Shown here piece by piece: positions 57,301 through 64,000 of a stretch of DNA of 64,000 bases. This DNA is from Asparagopsis taxiformis. Taxonomy: Eukaryota > Rhodophyta > Florideophyceae > Bonnemaisoniales > Bonnemaisoniaceae. The stretch's first letter is position 1; the number at the start of each line of letters is the position of its first letter. Under the pieces are notes generated by a model, which was not told the DNA's origin, did no database searches, and saw only the letters and a list, made by a program, of their open reading frames with translations. Both the position numbers and the translations under genes were made by a program. The stretch covers positions 1 to 64,000 of the forward strand of contig JALQPE010001932.1 of the NCBI GenBank assembly GCA_030407315.1, given 5' to 3'.

Positions 57301-57368
57301 GTTTCTATCTCAACCGCTTCTACACCAACACTGATTACCAATTCACAGATGATAATGAAGAAGAATAA
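54327..57368 (+). CDS. CACTA/Plavaka-like transposase
   Basis: Intact frame of 1,013 codons. The N-terminus has a zinc-finger-like cluster (MECKYEGCFYYC...LHERTC). Residues about 270-405 have the look of the CMC (CACTA-Mirage-Chapaev)/Plavaka core: IHVTLLNFSAPLRRH, IVGYLP, FPILANYCCDFPEAKELSC and a C-x2-C. Then NIFSFEPLHNLHLGISKL near 455-475, comparable to the LHxLxxG segment of these transposases, and AGPYEHSHLLFKQSYRKTSR near 665-690. The C-terminal 300 residues are less conserved in appearance. It would cut and join the element at its ends. I cannot assign each catalytic acid by eye. It is convergent with the coiled-coil gene (78 bp apart) and lies on the transposon whose ends carry GGACGTCC repeats. 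Confidence 0.7.
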   Translation: MECKYEGCFYYCVDAYALALHERTCRYRFNPSPQHFNNARVPAVTHEPARNGDHDSPQPSSPDPESGRASSSDSPCDASLPPTSTPSRADLLVQSLAASLTTLEYKAGAGRVSEVITILQDPAFSLEKFNSAVRTVEECRHVTASMVETHFRTEGYKSHIIPDKTGKYSAQLYLRDPVDMLRRQLALANDQNTLFHPSPQTAPDGTAIFSHPLHTEFAKTLHQVTRQRVQLSEDPQVVWAEENDPTASSFAGLLQVYSDKSSTSLKSSAIVAYPIHVTLLNFSAPLRRHCIRTGLTIVGYLPYIVNPSSNALFGDEMPTNSSSASRARKIDILHKALEKVFSSLSTAFSSGFPCTDSTATARQCFPILANYCCDFPEAKELSCTRNSTTTTHPCHRCYIPATQLESSAPHQPRSLDDTRSARQESAQEHTTAPLEALSLLEQHSVLESTALLPTNSPLDPYNIFSFEPLHNLHLGISKLIKQCIVHRLSSPDLTTTTASHSGTPRTFKKVKKSILAGSNSILAAIERDYYITGLHVDFSKGEKGTNLNGLFTEDGIRGMLAAKDYHHVDMVFPFIAAFIDTCCDEVDTAPLTSICTQYSDLVAWVMKRGRIKHWTAAELESLQNSISYFKQSMLSTLGPFHTTGLKTFKFHLLDHLPGDLQRYGALEHIDAGPYEHSHLLFKQSYRKTSRRRSTAMEETIRHMEFSLATPTGHTPSNTLGNPRMISPTDGAVLVRDGFTVALHDFASLLPDATLLVADIDGQPDPATLLPLHNSSFPSGTITLFQQLGDTAAQAFLTLARLRATAEGPPIHDMDISVTVVKSAYVMGGYVPDADDFDPHSGMLRPTNVTRHKQQRVFATSSFGPAKRSQYSFVVISGTADDYRTIWVGRVLALVRLQSPNLFQPVELAFVQYMTCFAPKTAVEKSLGCICLKWSTWDPDNGSVDSNDTASHSAGGPWFDLIPASTISGTVHIVRSNFPVKPFTKQMHWSDHRFYLNRFYTNTDYQFTDDNEEE

Positions 57369-57445
57369 ATCTAAATCGCAGCACTCTATTGATAATGTAC
57401 TACATGATAAACCTTCTAGTCAACGTCACATTTACTGCACTAATT

Positions 57446-59729
57446 TCAACCATCCTCCATTACGCCAAAACCGTTATCAGCAGTGGCTGCATGGCGCCGC
57501 TCCATGCCCCCATACTGTGGGGCATTGATTTCGACATTCAGGTTTGCACTCAGGTGTCCAGCATATGGGTCAACGACGAAAAGTTCTGCGCCAATTAGTC
57601 CTTGCGCAATCACACAATCCATTACAGCACCGAGGTTTGACGTAATATGCGATTGAATCCAATCCTCGGACACTAGAACAAGTGATGAGCAGCGGTTTAC
57701 ATCATCAACGACATGAACAATTCCAGACCCCTCTCCGCTTTGCCACACTTCAACAGCCTCTCTCGTCACAGTACGGCTTGCAAACACATGCCGTGACTGT
57801 GCACTAGTCCGCTGTTCGCTCTCGACAACGTCCGTTTCTTCCCTTGCTTGCGAGCCTTGGAGACAAGACATGCAGTACACCACCATACCAACTAATTGCT
57901 GAAAAGCTACCCCCACATATTGACTGTACCGCCTTGTAAACTCCTTCTGCCGTGCACCTCCTTTCCCCTTCGGTTCATCCAAACACTCCACAGTAGTCAC
58001 TAGCCAAGCATCCAGGCGCGCCAGCGTTAGTATGCTCGTCTCTATGTCCATTACTTGTTCTGGTCGTATCGAATAACCCCTGAAGATGTCCAGCACATTC
58101 ACAGCTACTCGGTTGTTAAACCATGCATCACCATTCACTTCCATTTCGAAGCTGTCAGGAACCATGCCTTTGCTGTATCGCAGCTCTGAGAACGGTGCCG
58201 TTCGCCACCTCCCCATATCCAAATCACCGTTGCTTTCCCGTTTCAAAAGCTTCTCAGACGCTTCGCGCTTTTGATCCTCTCGCTCGTCCATCTCAGCTCG
58301 CGTCGTCAGCATCGTGCATCTAGACATTAATTTCGTGTACCCCAGCGAACCGAACAATCTGTCCCTCGCATTACGCTTCCGTGCACTCATCACGTCGGAC
58401 AGTTTCTGCGTCACCTTCACTTTCAATTCCTTGCTCCCCGCCACAGCCTCTTGACAGCACACACGCTGCTCCTCATCGGAAAACACATCACACCACGGAC
58501 TTTGACGCAGTACGTGTCGCACCAAGTCATTCAGCAGATCACTCTCGTCCCTGTACGAAGGTGTATACCACTGCAGATTCTTGATGATATAGCCCGGAGG
58601 GGTAGCAATATATCCTACACCGTTTTCGCTCCAAAGTGTCCCTTCTACCGGCTCTACCTCGATGGTACGTCCAGTCCAACGTCTCTGCGTTTGTTCCGCT
58701 ATAGGGTCCAGCTCCATAGTCTCGTTCTTGCACCACTTTGTCAGGTTTTCCTCAACCGCCCTAAGAACTCCAAGGTATTTCACAGGAATGGCTTTCTGTA
58801 TTTTCGACTTACCGCCACCGTGATCACTGATTCTACCTGTTCTCGCAATTGCAGTAAGGCTGGCATTTTCCGCCTGCAGAGTCTTCACCTTAGCCTCCAA
58901 CGCAACAATCTCCGTGGTGAGCGCCTTGTTTGCTATGTCCTGGCTAAACACTTTTTTTTCCAGCTCCGCGATCTTCTTCTTCTGCGCATTGATGCGACTC
59001 GCCATTAAATCGATGGATTCCGGCGGATGCAACCTCTCTGCCCTCACCGTCCCCCCATCTCCACGCTATCGGGATATGATGTCCTCCATCGCCAATAGCC
59101 TGACGTCGCGGGGGCGTTACGCGCATATTTGGCACCAATGACAGTCTGTTGTGACGAGGCCCGCACTCCGGCTGCTCTCTCCCCTCAGTACCACCTGACC
59201 GCCGATGATAGTTGGCATCCTGTGAACGTTGCTCAGAAACAACATCCCTTGCCGCTATCCTCGGGTCCCTGACTGCATTACCTGCTGGGGCTGATGTACT
59301 CGGCATAGTTGGCGCAGTGGGGGTCACAGCCTCCAGTGTCTCGGGAACCCCCGGCTGGGACTCCGTCTGCAGCACCTCCGCATCTGCCAACCCGGGAGGA
59401 ACTACCTTTGCCATAGCACTCTGCCGCAATTCCAACATGTTTTGAGCCACTATCATGTCATCATCATGATGTTCACTGTCCCTGCGAGCACGCTTGCCTC
59501 GGTCAAGCCCCATCTCTCTCCGCGCCGTTCCTCCTTCCTCACTTTCTCGCTGCGGATCCCCAGTTCTGCGCCGGTCCGTCTTGCGACTACCGGACCGCGG
59601 TTCAATGCTGCCGGTAGGCCCAGACCGCTTCTTCGCACGGGATTGTCGGGCACTCGATACAGCAGCTGCTGACCGGGTTTTCTGGAGGCCCGGAGGCTTT
59701 GGAGCTTTCTTCGCAATACGCGGCGGCAT
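57446..59729 (-). CDS. Coiled-coil protein of element B, one frameshift
   Basis: ATG at 59,729. A basic, Arg/Ser/Pro-rich, probably disordered N-terminus leads to a frame change near 59,060 at a run of six G. The second frame continues with a strong coiled coil (about 58,990-58,860: INAQKKKIAELEKKVF, ALEAKVKTLQAENASL). A globular part of about 450 residues follows with no motif I recognise, stopping at 57,446. The G-run suggests either a recent indel or a sequence error; if corrected, the product is about 760 residues. A loosely similar partner, also with an N-terminal coiled coil, is the split gene at 24,854-32,264. Both lie close to a methyltransferase/SET gene, which hints at a shared accessory role. 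Confidence 0.6.
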
Positions 59730-59929
59730 AATGAAGCTTTCCCGGAAGCGATGGAAGGATTGAGTTGCACGAGATACAAAAAAGATTGCTGTATAGTGTC
59801 GGTAACCACAACGGTCTGCGATGAACGTTCAGGTCAGGTCAAGTACCGGATAATACGCCAACAGCCCAGATTGTATACGGTAGGCAGTCATCAACAGTAT
59901 TTAATGAGGTACAATTACAGCTGTAGAGC

Positions 59930-60310
59930 TAGGCCGCGAGCACCCCTATGTCCGGAAGACGTCCTGATTTGAATTAAAATTTGGGCTATTCTCAAAAACA
60001 TGCACATGTGAACATGTTTTTGAGATGGGGGTGTGCCGTACGGCACTTTCGACCGCCCAAATCGATGTTTTCTGCAATATTTTTTCTGCCCTGAATTGTA
60101 GAATTTCTGGGCCGGACAGCAATGCAACTGAGCTGGACATCCACCGGGCGTCCATTTCAACTTGGTCGTGTATTTTGCATCTGCACGCATAACAGCATCC
60201 AAGCAGTCAGGTTCACTGCTCGGACGAAGTGCATCTAGAGTGTGAACGATTGGATTTTGACAGGCGAGTACTGCTCAATAGGTTTCACCCTGGAGTAATG
60301 GTGGCTGGAC
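59930..60310 (+). repeat. R unit at the right side of element B
   Basis: One R unit with CTCAAAAACATG inverted repeat, GTGCCGTACGGCAC (60,033-60,046), TAGAATTTCTGGGC and a GGACATCC/GGGCGTCC pair, then a diverged tail comparable to 2,940-3,075. Confidence 0.7.
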
Positions 60311-60387
60311 ATGCTGCATTATATGATATACTTCAACTCTGGAACGTAGCTTTATTTGTAGTCGAAATGAAAACATCTTTCGTGACC

Positions 60388-62989
60388 CTAATTCCATGCT
60401 CTAAACGCTGTCCCATAATGAACGTAGAGCTCCTGCCCCGGACGGATATCGCGGATTGCACGTACTACAATGATCTTCGGATTTTCTAGGTCCTTCGCCT
60501 TGAGCTTCTTCCCCGTCGAACCGCTGCTGTAGTTCTCGACAAACTCGACGTTGGCCATCCGCCTGGTGTCTTCCGCCGGAGTGTCCTCACCTCGCAAATA
60601 CCGCGGGTCGTTGATGAACTGCGCCGAACAGAACGGAGCCGGAACAATCCAAATTGGATGCTCGATGTTTTCGTCGTCCTCCGCTGTTGCATACAGCTTG
60701 ATGGCATACATCAAGAATGTTTCCTTCGTTATCGCCATGTGACCCTCTCCGTACGCGAACCTCATCGACTCCTTGCTCATATCAGAGTACACAACAGTTC
60801 CGTAGTATGCACATACTTCGTCGCCAACATTAAATGTCTGTTCAGCGAAGAGCCCTCTTCCTGCATTTGGATGCTTAATCAGCGATGGTCGAACGCTCAA
60901 TTTTTTCGCAACACAATCGTGTGCCCGCATCACGCGAGGGTTTTCAGTTTGCAACCAGCGGCGCAGGGAAGGTGGCCAATAATGTACCGGTTTTTCCATG
61001 TGCTCGTGCGACGCAATCGACTCTGGGCACAGCTGCCAGAGGTACTGCCGAATATATTTCGGGAACCTCTGGTACAGGGGAAGGCCAGGTGGGGGTTCGA
61101 TGATCCTGCGTTCCCTCTGCGTACGCATCGTGACAGAGGGGGACGCCAAGAACTTTTCAGCACTCTGTTTCGCTTCTGTCGTGACCCTCATGTCAGTGTT
61201 GTTTGAAAGAATTACACGTGACATGACTGCACACAGCTTTGGAAGCGATCGTGCCACACACAATTTGTCCATGTCACTGCCAACGAAAACACGGTGCTCA
61301 GGCAAGCTCATAGCTGCTTTTCCCGTTGCGAAAGTGCCAGAGAATGGATCGACAACAATATCACCAGGCTGTGAATGCTGGCTGATCAACTCCATCATGA
61401 GAGCGACGCTCTTCTGCTCTGCACGAACTCTGACCGTAGCACCGGTTGTGCTCCTTGTTCGCCACACCATCTCATTCGAATCGATGGCGGGCATATTGAT
61501 GGTGACGTTGCACCACGCCGGGTACGTGCCGTCCATGTATCCGTGGTTCCTATAGGCCACCATCTCGCTTCCAGTCTTGAACGGAACACCTCGCTTCCAG
61601 AAGTGGATAGCGACCTCTGCCATGTTCATGCGTTGGTACCTCTTCCGCCCCGGCATTTGATAGAGGTGCCCAGGTAGTCGGACAAACAACAGAGGTACCT
61701 CGTCAACGAAGAAAACTGAATTCCGAACGACGTCCTCCTCCTCCTCGTCCTCCTCATCCGCACTTTCTTCGCCACTGTGCTGCGATGCTTCGGAGTCCGA
61801 ATTCATGGACGTAACCTCTTCTTCATCCGACCCGTCATCACTGGCAGCAGCATCGGTTGGGCCTTCTGACTGCGGTCCTTTGTACGTTTCCAAGTAATAG
61901 AACCATTCGTAGAACTGCAAAACGGAGCAGAACACGATGCCGTGGCCACCGGGGCGCAACAGCTCGTCAAACACTTCGATGCTAGCCTGCATATCTTCTG
62001 CAGTTAGCCTGTCGTACGAAGAGTTGGAATCGTTCCTCTTACGACGAACATTGTAGGGCGGATCTGTCAGAATGAGCTGAACGTTGCCCGTGATGGGCAC
62101 GTGTTCTCGGCTCTCGTCGGCACTGACCAAATCTTCGAAAGGGACGTCATACACCCGGCAATACTGACTCATTTTCGAAAGAAAGTCTTTTGCGAGAGCC
62201 TGCCCTTCACTTTCCTGCTCTTCTGTCGCATGGGGTGACGGTGACGGGGGAGACGGCCCTTGGGCAGTAAGACTGGTCCTCCCAGGTCCAAGTTGAAGCC
62301 TGGTTGTGTGTCTTGTCGACGGAACCAAACCTCTCCCTCCTGTGTTGCGACGAGTGGGAGTGTCATCAACCGGCTTGGGGACCTTTTCTGCGTCCGCGGC
62401 TTGTGGTGCCGGGCGGAGGACAGCCATAACGTCTTCGTCGAGGGTGTCAAAGTACGCTGGCAGCTTGTCCGGATTTCCGCTTGACAAGTATATTTCCAGC
62501 GCCCCCCAGCGGTCGGACTCCGGCCAGGTGTACAGGTCCGGGTTGACGATAAGAAACTGCAACCGGTCGAAGAACTTCCTCACAAGGTCCCTAAATGCAC
62601 TGTGCTGCGCACTGGTTCTTGTCTCTACTTTTCCACCATATCCATCAGGATGAGATAGGGGAGCTTTGTCGTGGTAGAGATCTAGCTTCTGCTCTATCGG
62701 TGCGAATAGACCTTCATCGAGCACGTCAAACCAATGCTCACAGCTGTCGAAAATGATGTACGGCGCCATCAACTCTTCGAAGCTGGAAAACTTTGCGGCG
62801 AAGGCCACATCGGTCCAAGCATGGTATAAAACTTGAACCACGTAACAAGCTCGATTAGTGCTTTTCCGATGGGCTGGGACGCGTGCGGCTTCGTTCCCCT
62901 CCTCGGCCGCGTCGCCTATTCGGCGACGCGGCAGGTTCTTGTTGTGATTTCGGATGATAGACAACGCTTGGAAATACATCAATACCTCG
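60388..62989 (-). pseudogene. Beta-class DNA methyltransferase / SET gene, 5' end lost to a Copia insertion
   Basis: The frame is open from the LTR junction (62,989) to 60,388, about 867 codons. After a helical region comes the methyltransferase: motif IV LILTDPPYNVRRKR near 62,060, LRPGGHGIVFCS near 61,945, and motif I VVDPFSGTFATGKAAM near 61,350, again IV before I. A run of acidic residues (about 61,735-61,800) is inserted between. The SET part (60,890-60,400) has NAGRGLFAEQTFNVGDEVCAYYG, AQFINDPRYL in place of NHxCxPN, and GQELYVHYG. Compared with 34,440-37,907 the ParB-like N-terminus is missing, exactly where Copia element 2 begins. The apparent start codon (GTG, 63,000) is LTR sequence. 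The 3' end is 78 bp from an R unit of element B. Confidence 0.8.
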
Positions 62990-63477
62990 TGTTGACTCAC
63001 TGAGAATGGGCCTGGTAGGCCTAATTCCGTGAGAAAACTTTGACCCTCGATTTCTCTATGAAGGAGTGGTCTGAGCGCTCTGAAACCTATCTCATCGTAT
63101 TCAGCGTGCCCGAATTAGTCGGGTAGCAACTTCTCCGGGGCTCCTACGACACTCCATTACGGAGTAACTGGCCTCTGAAGTTTCAATTTGTTTGTCATAG
63201 TTTCAATTAGTAATTAGAAATGCCAGGATGGGTTGCCATCATGGCAGAGGGAAAATGTTATGATAAGTGTACACGTGTGGATGATGTGATAGAGAAGCCC
63301 ACGTGTACCAGATTGGCAGCGGGTGCTTGCTAGGACAGACTGTCAGTGACAGTCTGTCTGGAGCAGCCTTGAACAGGCTGTCCTTAGCACCGCCGGCGCA
63401 CCTCGGCGAGAATACAAATTATGTAGTGAGCTCGCAGATTCAGTAAACGCTCGGTAAGCGACCAATTCGTTTCAACA
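62990..63477 (+). repeat. 5' LTR of Copia element 2
   Basis: Starts TGTTGACTCACTGAGAATGG and ends TTTCAACA, 488 bp. It shares most of its first 200 bp with the LTR of Copia element 1, with scattered substitutions, so the two are relatives in one family. Confidence 0.9.
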
Positions 63478-63491
63478 GGTTATGGGCCCAG
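63478..63491 (+). other. Primer-binding site of Copia element 2
   Basis: GGTTATGGGCCCAG directly after the LTR, as in the other two Copia elements. Confidence 0.85.
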
Positions 63492-63874
63492 TGCGCTCGC
63501 TCGGGTCGTTTCTTATTCTCTAGCGCTGCGGTGAGTGTCTCTTTCGCGTCGGCGTGTGTCTTACCTTCCTCGCCTTGTTTCTTCTCGTTTTGTCTTCTTT
63601 CCTGCGCGTCCTCCTGCTCTCGTTCTGCGCCTCCGTGCGCTTTCGCTCGCCTGCGCGTCGCGTTCGTCGCGCTCGCTCCTGCGGCGCCGCGGTCTTCCTC
63701 GCCACCCGGCGTCCGTCTCGCCTCCCCTCGGCGTACTATCGTGTCATCTGACTGCCACAGTGACAACATCTACTGCCATCGTGACACAAAAATTCTGTCA
63801 TCAAGTGACATCTCTTGGACACATCGGATCATTCGCTGGAGCTATCTCGCGCCAAATACAAAAATTTCTTCCCG
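63492..63874 (+). other. Copia element 2 leader; no gene
   Basis: GC- and CT-rich leader with CGTC-rich tracts, then TGACA repeats near 63,745-63,815. The overlapping open frames on both strands are compositional. Confidence 0.4.
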
Positions 63875-63951
63875 CTCTCGCTGGGACTCGAACGCACGAC
63901 CGCGAGATTCCACGCTGCACAGCACGTCTTAACCGCTGAGCTACTGGCCCA
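63875..63951 (-). ncRNA. tRNA-like segment, antisense to Copia element 2
   Basis: On the minus strand TAGCTCAGCGG (A box, 63,933-63,943) and GTTCGAGTCCC (B box, about 63,882-63,892), with GGTCGTGCGTTCGAGTCCC shared with the segment at 52,907-52,980. The acceptor stem does not pair. It lies about 390-460 bp from the primer-binding site, against roughly 450-520 bp in Copia element 1, and in the same antisense orientation. Confidence 0.5.
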
Positions 63952-64000
63952 CTTAAGGCCAACATACTGGAATCGACTGCTCCTAATAAAAGACTTGTCT

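Larger units (their letters stand above)
45289..60310 (+). mobile_element. Element B: autonomous-type GGACGTCC DNA transposon with a nested Copia
   Basis: The left terminus is at 45,289 (CGTCTGTGTTTTCGG) and a right-end R unit lies at 59,930-60,310, in matching orientation. Between them: micro-exon gene (minus), Copia element 1, transposase (plus) and coiled-coil gene (minus). Without the Copia insertion it is about 8.6 kb. The left 2.2 kb and the region 53,913-54,260 match element A. The exact right tip is uncertain because R-unit tails are diverged. The methyltransferase/SET gene at 60,388 may be part of a larger version of the element, as the ParB-like gene may be at 3,719-7,787. Confidence 0.6.
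62990..64000 (+). mobile_element. Copia element 2, 5' part, runs off the window
   Basis: 5' LTR, primer-binding site and leader of an element related to Copia element 1 in opposite orientation. Its coding part lies beyond 64,000. The base pairs before it (CCTCG, 62,985-62,989) would be the target duplication if the far LTR is followed by the same five bases. Confidence 0.85.

Noticed and set aside
2598..60202. A protein family sharing the peptide AVRHTPISKTCSHVHVFEN in many short ORFs
   Set aside because: All copies are translations of the R-unit hairpins, read on either strand and in differing frames, with no start-codon context or conserved frame.
62970..63000. The GTG at 63,000 as the true start of the methyltransferase/SET protein
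   Set aside because: These bases belong to the Copia LTR that begins at 62,990.
63440..63939. Overlapping Arg/Ser-rich ORFs in the Copia 2 leader
   Set aside because: They overlap on both strands in GC-rich repetitive sequence, as in the corresponding part of Copia element 1 (53,090-53,450), and share no conserved peptide with it.
52907..63951. Functional tRNA genes at the two A/B-box segments
   Set aside because: Acceptor stems do not pair, T stems have several mismatches, and no normal seven-base anticodon loop can be formed.

Overview
This is a transposon-dense stretch of a eukaryotic nuclear genome with no recognisable host housekeeping gene. The evidence is spliceosomal-type introns (GTAAGT donors, CTGAC/CTAAC branch sites), LTR retrotransposons of the Copia and Ty3/Gypsy groups, a CACTA/Plavaka-like DNA transposase, SET domains, and no bacterial operon structure. 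The lineage is not fixed by the sequence. My best guess is an alga, perhaps a red alga, and that is low confidence.

Layout. 1-640: decayed coiled-coil reading frame. 745-10,240: DNA-transposon material whose left end carries GGACGTCC repeats, followed by hairpin-rich right-end (R) units that flank a decayed gene (3,719-7,787, minus) joining a ParB-like domain to a 2-oxoglutarate/Fe(II) dioxygenase-like domain. 8,650-14,602: a 1.6-kb inverted repeat around a 2.8-kb spacer. 13,005-18,211 (element A): an internally deleted relative of element B. About 18,930-23,947: a Ty3/Gypsy element cut off inside integrase by a CACTA-type terminus (23,948). 24,854-37,907: a coiled-coil gene split by an intact-looking Copia element (25,390-31,292), a Tudor-like gene, and an intact 1,155-residue ParB-like/DNA methyltransferase/SET fusion. 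38,183-44,905: palindrome-packed arrays flanking a second ParB-like/dioxygenase gene. 45,289-about 60,310 (element B): micro-exon gene, transposase and coiled-coil gene, interrupted by a second Copia element (47,464-53,912). 60,388-62,989: a methyltransferase/SET gene whose 5' end was replaced by a third Copia element (62,990 onward).

How it fits together. Four genes in 64 kb combine a ParB-like module with either a modifying enzyme pair (beta-class DNA methyltransferase plus SET) or a dioxygenase-like domain. Each lies next to dense palindromic arrays, with a different array sequence for three of them. My reading is that these are DNA transposon families carrying their own chromatin and DNA modification enzymes, possibly targeted to their own palindromic ends by the ParB-like module. 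This is inference from domain order and position.

A second unusual item is a complete micro-exon gene in element B: ten coding exons of 5 to 30 nt that join into one open frame of about 62 codons. A third is a pair of Met-less ORFs with two U1-type zinc fingers, each behind a canonical splice acceptor, in the leaders of two unrelated retrotransposons.
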